Shown: positions 1 to 7,415, counted from the stretch's first letter. The stretch is DNA of 12,141 nucleotides from Bacteroidales bacterium UBA1754 (GCA_002315615.1 DCHK01000056.1:1-12141), one strand, 5' to 3'. Notes: generated by a model from the letters alone, not told the origin. Made by a program: numbers and translations.

Positions 1-567
1 CAAAATGCCGACAATTTGGAATTGGGTACACGCACACAAATTTTTGGCAAAGAACTTTATATAGAACGTGGCGACTTTATGGAAGACGCTCCAAAAGATT
101 TCTATCGTTTGAGTCCGAATGGTCGCGAGGTACGTTTGAAAAACGCTTATATAGTGAAAGCAACTGGTTGCGAAAAAGATGCCGAAGGCAATATCACAAC
201 AGTTTATTGCGAATACGACCCCGAAACGAAGAGTGGTACTGAAGGAAGCAATAGAAAAGTGAAAAGTACAATCAACTGGGTTGAAACAAACTCTTGTTTG
301 AAAGCAGAAGTCCGTTTGTACGACCGTCTTTTTGCCGTAGAAGACCCATCGGCAACCGACGAAGATTTCCGTACATTGCTCAATCCTGATTCTCTTAAAG
401 TGGTTAAAAACTGTTGTATAGAGAGTGCGTTGAAGTCAGCCAAACCTGGCGACCACTTCCAATTCCTCAAACACGGATATTTTGTAGTAGATAAAGATAG
501 CAAAGCGGATAATGTTATTTTTAACCGCACCGTATCATTGAAAGATAATTGGGCTAAAAAAGCATAA
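1..567 (+). CDS. glnS: Glutaminyl-tRNA synthetase, C-terminal part (5' end outside window)
   Basis: GlnRS charges tRNA-Gln with glutamine in the cytoplasm. The frame is open to the left edge, so the gene begins outside the window; 188 residues and the TAA stop at 565-567 are present. What is seen corresponds to the C-terminal anticodon-binding beta-barrels. Family-typical stretches include GKELYIERGDFME near the edge, YRLSPNGREVRLKNAYIV, and the terminal region with HFQFLKHGYFVVD followed by FNRTVSLKDNW. The catalytic Rossmann domain (HIGH and KMSKS motifs) would lie upstream and cannot be checked. The ATG of the next gene overlaps the stop by one base (TAATG), implying co-transcription and translational coupling. 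The assignment rests on recognising the C-terminal domain; GluRS is excluded because bacterial GluRS has an alpha-helical, not beta-barrel, anticodon domain. Confidence 0.93.
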   Translation, partial: QNADNLELGTRTQIFGKELYIERGDFMEDAPKDFYRLSPNGREVRLKNAYIVKATGCEKDAEGNITTVYCEYDPETKSGTEGSNRKVKSTINWVETNSCLKAEVRLYDRLFAVEDPSATDEDFRTLLNPDSLKVVKNCCIESALKSAKPGDHFQFLKHGYFVVDKDSKADNVIFNRTVSLKDNWAKKA

Positions 568-2057
568 TGAAGAAATATTTAGTTTCATTTCTATTGCTGT
601 TGTCGTTGTCGCTCTCGGCGCAAACTGCAAAATACCAGATGCGTGCTGTATGGGTGGCTTCGGTTACCAATGTCGATTGGCCTTCTGCACCAAATTTATC
701 GGTAGAGGAGCAGCAAAAGGAAATGACGACTATGCTCGACCGTTTCAAAGAACTCAACATCAATACTGTTGTTTTTCAAATTCGTCCTGCATCCGATGCC
801 TTCTATGTATCGGCATACGAACCTTGGTCGGTTTGGCTCGATGGTAGTGGGGTAGCACCCACACCTTTTTACGACCCTTTGGAGTTTGTCATTCGCGAAG
901 CACACGAGCGTTGTATAGAGGTGCACGTTTGGTTTAATCCGTACCGTGTATCAATGGAAGATACCACACGACTTTGCAAAGAACATCCACTGTTTCGTTT
1001 CCCTGATTTGATAAAGAAATATGGAACACGTTATTATTTCGACCCTGGCAGAGACGAGACAAGAGCATACCTTAACAAAATAGTGGCAGATGTAGTGATG
1101 CGCTATGATGTTGATGCAGTGCATTTTGACGATTATTTTTATCCTTATCGTGTTCAAGGACAAGATTTTCCTGATGAAGATACATTTCAGTCGAATCCAC
1201 GTGGCTATAAGCCCGACCAGCGCGACGATTGGCGACGAAACAATGTAAATCTTATCATTTCGGAATTGCACAACACAATAAAAAGCATCAAACCTTGGGT
1301 TGATTTTGGTATCAGTCCTTTTGGTGTATGGCGAAATGCAAGAACCGATGTGCGTGGTTCGCGTACAACGGCTGGCACAACCAACTACGACGACCTCTAT
1401 GCCGATGTGTATTCGTGGTTAGAAAATGGTACGATAGATTATGTTGTGCCACAACTGTATTGGGAAATAGGAAAACCTGTAGCCGATTATCGCGTGTTGC
1501 TCGATTGGTGGTGCAACAATTCGTTTGGACGAAATTTATATATCGGACTTTTTGCATCTGGACTTAAAAATCAAAAAAGTTTAGCGTGGAATCGTGGCAA
1601 CGAGATAGTGCGCCAAATGGAACTGAATAAAAAATACCCACAGCAAGAGGGCGTTTTTCTGTACAGTGCACGTCCGTTGCTGAAAAATCCTATTGGCATT
1701 TGCGATTCGTTGAAAAACAATTACTTCCGTTATCCATCACTTGTTCCACGTCATCACGGCGATACGACAGTAAATGTGAATGCACCGCAAAATGTAAGAA
1801 TTTTGAAAAACGAGCAAGAAAGTCGTTTGGTTTGGAATGAAAATCAACTTTCAGGAGGAGAGCAGACGTCATATTATGTAGTTTATGCTTTCAAAAAAGG
1901 CGAAAATAAAGATTACAATTCTTCGCAAAACATAATAGGAAAAACAGTAGTAGCGTATTTTGAAATTCCAAATCTGTACGCAAATGGCGAATACGAGTTT
2001 GCTGTTTCTTCGGTCAATCGTTACCGAACTGAAAGTGCGCCTACCGAAATGCACTAA
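567..2057 (+). CDS. Exported GHL10-type glycoside hydrolase (YngK/DUF187-like) with C-terminal FN3-like domain
   Basis: The protein has 496 aa. Residues 1-18 form a type I signal peptide: two lysines, a leucine-rich core, and probable cleavage after LSA before Gln19. There is no lipobox cysteine, so it should be released into the periplasm or beyond. Residues about 23-385 match the glycosyl-hydrolase-like 10 family (PF02638): an opening MRAVWVASVTNVDWPS, then VFQIRP, HVWFNPYR, the signature HFDDYFYPY starting at His186, GISPFGVWRN, and DYVVPQLYWEIG. This is a predicted TIM barrel, with Asp188/Asp189 in the place of active-site acids. Some family members are thought to act on peptidoglycan or related polysaccharide, but the substrate here cannot be read from sequence. 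Residues about 406-495 look like one fibronectin type III domain. The start is fixed by its 1-nt overlap with the glnS stop and by the signal peptide. The family call is firm; the substrate is unknown. Confidence 0.9.
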   Translation: MKKYLVSFLLLLSLSLSAQTAKYQMRAVWVASVTNVDWPSAPNLSVEEQQKEMTTMLDRFKELNINTVVFQIRPASDAFYVSAYEPWSVWLDGSGVAPTPFYDPLEFVIREAHERCIEVHVWFNPYRVSMEDTTRLCKEHPLFRFPDLIKKYGTRYYFDPGRDETRAYLNKIVADVVMRYDVDAVHFDDYFYPYRVQGQDFPDEDTFQSNPRGYKPDQRDDWRRNNVNLIISELHNTIKSIKPWVDFGISPFGVWRNARTDVRGSRTTAGTTNYDDLYADVYSWLENGTIDYVVPQLYWEIGKPVADYRVLLDWWCNNSFGRNLYIGLFASGLKNQKSLAWNRGNEIVRQMELNKKYPQQEGVFLYSARPLLKNPIGICDSLKNNYFRYPSLVPRHHGDTTVNVNAPQNVRILKNEQESRLVWNENQLSGGEQTSYYVVYAFKKGENKDYNSSQNIIGKTVVAYFEIPNLYANGEYEFAVSSVNRYRTESAPTEMH

Positions 2058-2141
2058 TTTTATGTCATAATTTAGATTTTCATCTTTCTTTGCAAAATCA
2101 AAAAAAATCTAAAAAAATATTGGTTATCAAATATTAAGCAC

Positions 2142-2149
2142 TACCTTTA
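2142..2149 (+). promoter_or_regulatory. Candidate Bacteroidota -7 element (TACCTTTA) for the secreted protein gene
   Basis: TACCTTTA differs from the TAnnTTTG consensus only at the last base. A TTGG at 2120-2123, 18 bp upstream, could act as a degenerate -33 element. The box ends one base before an ATG at 2151, so a transcript starting about 7 nt downstream would lack that ATG. This supports the ATG at 2175 as the start of the following gene. Confidence 0.45.
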
Positions 2150-2174
2150 TATGAAACAAAATAAATGTACGACT

Positions 2175-2831
2175 ATGAGAAAAACTGCAATGGCTTTGGT
2201 GCTATGCCTAATCAGCACTATGTGCTTCGCTCAAGGCGATGTAATTTATTACAGTAATCAAAGTGAAGTGTTGGACAACATTACAGGTTGGTCTTGCAAC
2301 AAGTACAACGGCAAATGGACAGACAACAAAAACATCATTTCACTTGATAAATGCGATGTGGCAAGCGAGGAGTACAAAAGTGGATTGATTCAGAGCAAAG
2401 TGCCGAATATAATTGATATGCAAGCAAAATCTGTTGTTTATAATGGCGATGAATACTACTGCATAATTGTAAAATATTGGTCTGGCGAATGGGAAAACCC
2501 TGCTACTGAGAAAGATTGGATAGTAAAACAGTCTGTTTGTTGTGGATATTTGAAAAAAGCAGATTACGAGAATTTGTTTAAATTGAGCACCAAAGTAACT
2601 GATTTTAGAGCAAATAGCGAAGTCCCAATCAGTGAAAATGGAATATCAAAAGATGATTTTTCGAACATAGTAAAATCTATGAATATCAAATATCCACCAG
2701 TATTTCTAAGGGCTTGCAAGTCAAAAACTGGAACAATAAAGTTCTACGTAAAACCAACTTTGAGTTATAATATTACTTTACAGTATTTTGAGGTAAGTGA
2801 AGAAGAATGGAATAAACTAAAAATTGAATAA
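2175..2831 (+). CDS. Secreted protein of unknown function
   Basis: I do not recognise this family. From the ATG at 2175 the product is 218 aa. Residues 1-19 form a clean signal peptide (Arg-Lys, a hydrophobic stretch, then CFA before Gln20). The ATG at 2151 would add eight polar residues in front of that peptide and lies next to a probable -7 promoter element, so 2175 is preferred. The mature part is about 199 residues, hydrophilic and rich in Lys, Asn, Tyr and Trp. It has six cysteines after the signal peptide, including a Cys-Cys pair in QSVCCGYL, and no membrane segment, visible repeat or catalytic motif. There is no T9SS-like tail, so a periplasmic location is likely. It lies between an exported glycosidase and an exported protease and ends just before a strong terminator, so it is probably transcribed alone. 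Confidence 0.8.
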   Translation: MRKTAMALVLCLISTMCFAQGDVIYYSNQSEVLDNITGWSCNKYNGKWTDNKNIISLDKCDVASEEYKSGLIQSKVPNIIDMQAKSVVYNGDEYYCIIVKYWSGEWENPATEKDWIVKQSVCCGYLKKADYENLFKLSTKVTDFRANSEVPISENGISKDDFSNIVKSMNIKYPPVFLRACKSKTGTIKFYVKPTLSYNITLQYFEVSEEEWNKLKIE

Positions 2832-2855
2832 ATATCCGTTCAAAAATAACAATTT

Positions 2856-2889
2856 GGGGCGCATTTCGTAAGAGATGCGTCTCTTTTTT
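2856..2889 (+). terminator. Strong rho-independent terminator after the secreted protein gene
   Basis: The left arm at 2856-2867 pairs with the right arm at 2872-2883 in a 12-bp stem (three G-U wobbles, no mismatch) around a GTAA tetraloop, followed by six T at 2884-2889. It lies 25 nt past the TAA stop at 2831 and separates this gene from the promoter of the subtilase. Confidence 0.88.
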
Positions 2890-2907
2890 GTAGTTCTGCC
2901 CTAAAAC

Positions 2908-2939
2908 TTTGTTTCTTGTAAATCAATATCGTATCTTTG
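2908..2939 (+). promoter_or_regulatory. Bacteroidota-type promoter of the subtilase gene
   Basis: A -33 element TTTG at 2908-2911 and a perfect -7 element TATCTTTG at 2932-2939 are separated by 20 bp, which is the usual spacing for the primary sigma factor of Bacteroidota. Transcription would start near 2946. That leaves about a 20-nt leader before the ATG at 2969 but almost none before the ATG at 2951. Confidence 0.8.
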
Positions 2940-2968
2940 CAAGATAGTATATGCTAATTGTTTGTAAT

Positions 2969-5017
2969 ATGAGAAAATTTATAATTGGAGCGTTGCTAAT
3001 GCTCGTGGCGAGCAATGTGTTTGCAAATACCGATAAAATGTCAGCATACACGCAAGTGTTGACTTCTGCGAAAGACAATTCTTTCAAGCAATCGGTGTCG
3101 TCAAAAGTTTCGGCTTTTGTTTTTACAAAAAAAGCAAATATCAATATCGATTCAATTGCAAATATTTACGATTCGAAAGTAGTCTTTTCTTTGAATGACA
3201 CGTTGTTTACTGCAAATATTCCCGTTTCAAGAATAGAAGATTTTTCGAACGATGAAATGATTGATTTCATCGAAGTAGGAATGCCTGTAGAAAAACAAAT
3301 TGCTACGGCACGCACGTTTTGTGGTGTGAATGATGCACAAAATGGTTTAGGATTGCCTAATGGTTTTACAGGAAAAGATGTAATTGTCGGCATTGTTGAT
3401 TTGGGATTTCAGTACAACCACATAGGTTTTTACGACCCCAACGATAACTACACAACCTTACGTGTGAAACAGGTACTAAATATAGCAAATAGTTGGGTTT
3501 ATGAAACTCAAGAAGAAATAGAAACAGCAGGAAAAGATGTATCTGGTAGTGACGGACACGGAACGCACGTGGCAAATATTGCGGCAGGTTCTTTTTCTGA
3601 TGCTACAAACGATTTTCGTGGTGTGGCGCCTGAGTCTGATATTATTTTGGCATCAATAGGAAGTAGCGGAAGTGTTACGGATATTACGAACTGCGTGATG
3701 TATGCTTTTAATTATGCTAAGTCTAAAAATAAACCGATTGTTGTAAACCTTAGTCTTGGTACCGAAAAAGGTCCACACGATGGACTCTCTACTTTCGATG
3801 TAGCAATGGACAAACAAGTAGGTGAAGGTAAAATTCTTGTTGGCGCAGTGGGCAACTATGGTCAAGGAAAACTATATAAAGAGTTGACTTTGTCGGCTTC
3901 GCAAGATTCTACTTGTTATATGAAAAATTTTTCAACTGCACGAGATAATTTCATTGATATTTATGGTTCTGAAAATCAGACTTATTCTGTTTATATCTGC
4001 TTTCAAGAAACATCTACGGGCAATATAGTTTACTCAAAAAAAGTGTCGGCAGGGCAGACTTACAATGACTTTTCTACATACGGATATGGTAGTATTTATG
4101 TTGGAATTTCGAAAGGAAAATATAATTATAGAACAGAAACGTATGTTGGGTTGAATAGTTTCAAAGCGAAATCGGGTTACAAGTTTGGTGTAAAAATTGT
4201 GCCTGCAAGTGCTGGAAAATTTCAAATGTGGGGTGGTGATGTAAATTTTGCTTGGGAAGGCGAAACTTCTACATCCTATACCGTAAGTGAATTGGGCGGT
4301 ACGGGTAAAAACACTATTACCGTAGGTGCTTTCACTTCGTTGAGCAATTCGTATTCTTTTGGAAAAACAGTCGGTCAGATTTGTAGTTTTTCGGGCATAG
4401 GACCTACTGCCGATGGTCGTATGAAACCAGAGGTTACTGCTCCTGGCGATGTTCTATTTTCTGCTTTGCCAAGCGATGTGGCTGGTGCTCAAGGCAAACA
4501 AGTAATTTCATACGGAGGAAATAATTACAATTTTGGATATATTTCTGGTACATCAATGTCAACACCATTTGTTTCGGGTGTAGTGGCATTGTGGTTACAA
4601 GCCGATTCTACACTTACGCCAGACGATGTAAAAGAAATTCTTGCAGAAACTTCTACAACCGATGAATATACTGGTGTTTGTCCGAACAACACTTGGGGTT
4701 ATGGAAAAATAAACGCTTTGGCAGGTTTGAAGAAAATTTTGAAAATTACAAGCAAAGAACATGTGTTGATTGACGAAAAAAGAATACTGCTTTCAGAAAC
4801 AGAAAACGAATGTAATTTGTTGTTTTTGAACGATGAACAAAATGTAGTAATTTTGTTGTACAATGCTCAAGGAAAATTGCTCTCGCAAGAAAAAATCGGT
4901 GATGTTTTGCGTGCCGACGAAGTGAGTGTTTCACTTACAAATTGTAGTGCTGGCGTTTGTATTTTGAAAGTCGATACCGATAAAATAACTCAAGCGTTTA
5001 AGTTTATCAAGAAATAA
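2969..5017 (+). CDS. Exported S8 (subtilisin-like) serine protease with large inserted domain and T9SS-type C-terminal sorting domain
   Basis: The protein has 682 aa from the ATG at 2969. This start is preferred over the in-frame ATG at 2951 because of the promoter position and because it opens a normal signal peptide (MRKFIIGALLMLVASNVFA). Residues about 20-115 look like a propeptide region. The catalytic triad is intact: Asp144 in GIVDLGF, His197 in DGHGTHV, and Ser529 in SGTSMSTPF. Asn296 in GAVGN fits the oxyanion hole. His-to-Ser spacing is 332 residues, about twice that of subtilisin. The excess lies mostly at about 300-440, a Tyr/Ser-rich, beta-looking stretch between the oxyanion Asn and the next core strand (NTITVGAF). 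The last 85 or so residues, with LYNAQGKLL, SAGVCILKV and the final FKFIKK, resemble a type A T9SS sorting domain. That would place the protease outside the cell or on its surface. Substrate unknown. Confidence 0.92.
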   Translation: MRKFIIGALLMLVASNVFANTDKMSAYTQVLTSAKDNSFKQSVSSKVSAFVFTKKANINIDSIANIYDSKVVFSLNDTLFTANIPVSRIEDFSNDEMIDFIEVGMPVEKQIATARTFCGVNDAQNGLGLPNGFTGKDVIVGIVDLGFQYNHIGFYDPNDNYTTLRVKQVLNIANSWVYETQEEIETAGKDVSGSDGHGTHVANIAAGSFSDATNDFRGVAPESDIILASIGSSGSVTDITNCVMYAFNYAKSKNKPIVVNLSLGTEKGPHDGLSTFDVAMDKQVGEGKILVGAVGNYGQGKLYKELTLSASQDSTCYMKNFSTARDNFIDIYGSENQTYSVYICFQETSTGNIVYSKKVSAGQTYNDFSTYGYGSIYVGISKGKYNYRTETYVGLNSFKAKSGYKFGVKIVPASAGKFQMWGGDVNFAWEGETSTSYTVSELGGTGKNTITVGAFTSLSNSYSFGKTVGQICSFSGIGPTADGRMKPEVTAPGDVLFSALPSDVAGAQGKQVISYGGNNYNFGYISGTSMSTPFVSGVVALWLQADSTLTPDDVKEILAETSTTDEYTGVCPNNTWGYGKINALAGLKKILKITSKEHVLIDEKRILLSETENECNLLFLNDEQNVVILLYNAQGKLLSQEKIGDVLRADEVSVSLTNCSAGVCILKVDTDKITQAFKFIKK

Positions 5018-5023
5018 CGAAAT

Positions 5024-5040
5024 ACGGAATTATTTTCCGT
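5024..5040. terminator. Possible bidirectional terminator hairpin between convergent genes
   Basis: ACGGAA at 5024-5029 pairs with TTCCGT at 5035-5040 around a 5-nt loop, and two further outer pairs are possible. It sits in the 12-bp gap between the subtilase stop and the radical SAM stop and covers the latter. The - strand side is followed by a T-rich but interrupted stretch; the + side has no T run. This is a weak candidate, best for the - strand transcript. Confidence 0.35.
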
Positions 5041-5875
5041 GTGGCAAAAATCCACAGGTCTGACAGAAGGGTTCTACGGCATTGTGCTGTTTGAATCCTT
5101 CTGCTATTTTTATGGCACGTTTGCTTTGCAAAATATCTTCCAAATTTTCGTCGAATATGTTTCCTAATGGCAAATTGGCATTGGCATCGAGGCAACACGG
5201 AACTACGGTTCCGTCGGACAAAATAGCGATATGGTCGCGCAGTGCGTAGCAGTTTTTTGTGGGATATTTTTTTTCGTTATCGATGTTTGGCCAAATAAAA
5301 CGGTCATCTTTTTGCAAAAAGATATTTTTTGCTAAAGTAATTCCGTTGCCGTTTGTTTTTTGTTGAAGTACATCGGTTTGTACATTCAAATTTCGTTGCA
5401 AAATTTCGAGGCATTTCTCATTGAAACTCTTGCTTGCATTGTTGCCCAAATTCCAAAGTCTAAAACAGATGTAAGTTTTTTCTGATAGTGTTTTAACCAA
5501 AGGAATGATTTTTTGGAGTTTATCCTCAAAATTTTCGATGTTTTCTTCCCAGTCGTGCAACGAAATATTTATTTGCCTAATGTCGTTTTGTGCAAGAATT
5601 TTATGGCATTTTTCTATTAAACTTCCGTTGGTAGTGATGTTTACCAAAAGGTTGTTTTGCGAAGCAATGTTCAATATCTCGTTAAGGTGAGGGTGCAAAA
5701 GTGGTTCACCCAACACGTGTAAATATATATGTTGGGTGAAGTGACAGATTTTCTTTGCTATTTCGCTAAATTCGTCTGCTGATAGTTGTCGCTTTGCACG
5801 TTTGCTTTGGCAACAAAATGAGCAATTGAAATTGCAAAAATTTGAGATTTCTATGTAAATTTTCTTGAATGTCAA
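5030..5875 (-). CDS. Radical SAM/SPASM-domain protein coupled to dnaB
   Basis: The protein has 281 aa. The radical SAM cluster motif CxxxCxxC is at Cys14, Cys18 and Cys21, where it would bind the S-adenosylmethionine-cleaving [4Fe-4S] cluster. It is followed by GEPLLHP at 56-62 and a TTNGSL strand motif. The C-terminal part has the cysteine layout of a SPASM-type auxiliary cluster: Cys209, DGTVVPCC at 221-228, a GNIFDENLEDIL segment, and Cys271/Cys274 in the terminal FCQTCGF. SPASM proteins often modify peptides or proteins, but no precursor peptide gene is visible nearby, so the substrate is unknown. The start is a TTG at 5875-5873 that overlaps the dnaB TGA stop (TTGA). An in-frame stop lies at 5902-5900 with no ATG or GTG between, and the cluster motif begins 13 residues in, so no other conventional start fits. 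Apart from the initiator, the protein has no methionine. Confidence 0.88.
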   Translation of the reverse strand: MTFKKIYIEISNFCNFNCSFCCQSKRAKRQLSADEFSEIAKKICHFTQHIYLHVLGEPLLHPHLNEILNIASQNNLLVNITTNGSLIEKCHKILAQNDIRQINISLHDWEENIENFEDKLQKIIPLVKTLSEKTYICFRLWNLGNNASKSFNEKCLEILQRNLNVQTDVLQQKTNGNGITLAKNIFLQKDDRFIWPNIDNEKKYPTKNCYALRDHIAILSDGTVVPCCLDANANLPLGNIFDENLEDILQSKRAIKIAEGFKQHNAVEPFCQTCGFLPHGK

Positions 5876-7380
5876 AACGGCATTGAGGTGTCTTTTATTT
5901 CAGAATTAAAATTCTCTTCGTTAGTTTTCGATTCCAATCTTTCAAAATTGTTGCTACGACGTTGACTTGAATTGTAATCATATTCAAGGTTGTCGAATTT
6001 TGCATTTTCTTTTATAAATCTCAATCTAATATCATCTACGGCACCACTACGGTGTTTTGCGACGATAATTTCGGCTATACCTATCAAAGATTGTCCTTTA
6101 TCGTCTTCTGTAATCTTATAATATTCAGGTCGGTGAATAAAGCAAACAATGTCGGCATCTTGCTCGATGGCACCAGACTCACGCAAGTCGGCAAGTTGAG
6201 GACGTTTTTCGTTTCCCGACCTTGTTTCTACACCACGATTCAACTGCGACAAAGCGATAATTGGAATTGATAATTCTTTTGCCAAACCTTTGAGCGAACG
6301 TGAAATAATACTAATTTCTTGCTCACGACTTCCGAATGTCATACCGCTGGCGTTCATCAACTGCAAATAGTCTATAATGATGCACTGCACTTTGTGTTCG
6401 CGTACCAAACGACGTGCTTTTGTACGAAGTTCAAAAACCGAAAGACTTGGCGTGTCGTCGATAAAAATTGGCAAGTCATCAATTTCGTTGACTTTCTCTG
6501 TCATAATTTGCCATTCTTCTTCAGACAATTTACCACTTTTAATTTTATCGCCACTAATACCAGTTACGTTCATCAAAATACGATTTACCAACTGTACGTT
6601 TGACATTTCGAGCGAGAAAATTGCAACAGGCGAATTGAAGTCAGTTGCCATATTTTTTGCCATAGAAAGCACAAAGGCAGTTTTTCCCATAGCAGGACGT
6701 GCGGCTATAATTACCAAATCCGATTTTTGCCAACCTGATGTCAAATTATCCAATCTTGTGAATCCTGTAGCTACACCACTCAATCCGTCTTTTCGTGAGC
6801 GTGCCTCCGAAATGTGTGCGAGTGCTTCTTGCAACACTGGACCAATTTGCGTAACGTCTTTTTTAAGATTTTTTTGAGATATTTCAAATATCTTACCTTC
6901 GGCGTCTTGCATCAGTTTATCCACGTCGGTTTGTTCGTCAAAAGCACCACGTTCAATTTCTGTTGAAACTCTAATTAACTCGCGTGCAAGGAATTTTTGT
7001 GCAATAATTCGTGCGTGATATTCAATATGTGCCGATGACGTTACTTTTTGCGTAAGTGCCGAAATGACTGATGCGCCTCCAACTTCTTCCAAATAACCCA
7101 ATTTGGAAAGTTCTTGTTTTACAGTCAACATATCAATTGGCTGTTGTTTTTGCGCCAAATTGCGAATAGCTTCGAATATTTTTTGATGTTCGGGCTTGTA
7201 GAACGAATTTGGAATCAAAATTTCAGAAACCGTAGAGTAGGCATCCTTTTCGAGCATCAACGCACCAATGACAGCTTCTTCGAGGTCGATGGCTTGTGGT
7301 GGAAGTTTTCCTGCTTCGTTTGGACTAATTTGCACTTGGTTGTCTGTGTTTCTTTGTCGTGGGTTTCTTGTTGTTGGCAT
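5872..7380 (-). CDS. dnaB: Replicative DNA helicase DnaB
   Basis: DnaB is the hexameric 5'-3' helicase that opens the replication fork and recruits primase. The length of 502 aa is normal for Bacteroidota. The N-terminal domain covers about residues 26-130 (LPPQAIDLEEAVIGALM opens it). The RecA-like C-terminal domain covers about 195-462. It contains Walker A ARPAMGKT with Lys233 and Thr234, the catalytic glutamate Glu259 in FSLEMS, Walker B IIIDYLQL at 334-341, the helicase signature around SREQEISIISRSLKGLAKEL, and DLRESGAIEQDADIV at 398-412. AKHRSG at 441-446 supplies the Lys/Arg finger region. The Ser/Asn/Arg-rich C-terminal tail after about 468 looks disordered. No intein interrupts the ATPase core. 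The gene has its own candidate promoter and follows a terminator, and it probably forms a two-gene unit with the overlapping radical SAM gene. Confidence 0.97.
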   Translation of the reverse strand: MPTTRNPRQRNTDNQVQISPNEAGKLPPQAIDLEEAVIGALMLEKDAYSTVSEILIPNSFYKPEHQKIFEAIRNLAQKQQPIDMLTVKQELSKLGYLEEVGGASVISALTQKVTSSAHIEYHARIIAQKFLARELIRVSTEIERGAFDEQTDVDKLMQDAEGKIFEISQKNLKKDVTQIGPVLQEALAHISEARSRKDGLSGVATGFTRLDNLTSGWQKSDLVIIAARPAMGKTAFVLSMAKNMATDFNSPVAIFSLEMSNVQLVNRILMNVTGISGDKIKSGKLSEEEWQIMTEKVNEIDDLPIFIDDTPSLSVFELRTKARRLVREHKVQCIIIDYLQLMNASGMTFGSREQEISIISRSLKGLAKELSIPIIALSQLNRGVETRSGNEKRPQLADLRESGAIEQDADIVCFIHRPEYYKITEDDKGQSLIGIAEIIVAKHRSGAVDDIRLRFIKENAKFDNLEYDYNSSQRRSNNFERLESKTNEENFNSEIKDTSMPF

Positions 7381-7407
7381 AAAATATTTCGTTTAATTTT
7401 CGTTTTT

Positions 7408-7415
7408 CAAAAGTA
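7408..7415 (-). promoter_or_regulatory. Candidate -7 element for dnaB
   Basis: Read on the - strand this is TACTTTTG, a full match to TAnnTTTG, ending 27 nt before the dnaB ATG. A TTTG lies upstream at 7433-7430 but only 14 bp away, shorter than the usual 17-23, so the -33 contact is doubtful. Confidence 0.45.

Noticed and set aside
204..530. Open frame of 108 codons antisense to glnS
   Set aside because: It overlaps fully with the conserved C-terminal domain of GlnRS and has no recognisable features or promoter.
2071..2113. Perfect 10-bp inverted repeat TTTAGATTTT / AAAATCTAAA with a 23-nt loop after the GHL10 gene
   Set aside because: It is entirely A/T except for one G-C pair, has a large loop, and sits in a very AT-rich gap. 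A run of A/T pairing is expected by chance, so I do not call it a terminator, although it is in the right place for one.
6377..6877. Open frame of 166 codons on the + strand opposite dnaB
   Set aside because: It lies wholly antisense to the conserved ATPase core of dnaB, and its translation shows no domain or signal. It is a by-product of dnaB codon use.
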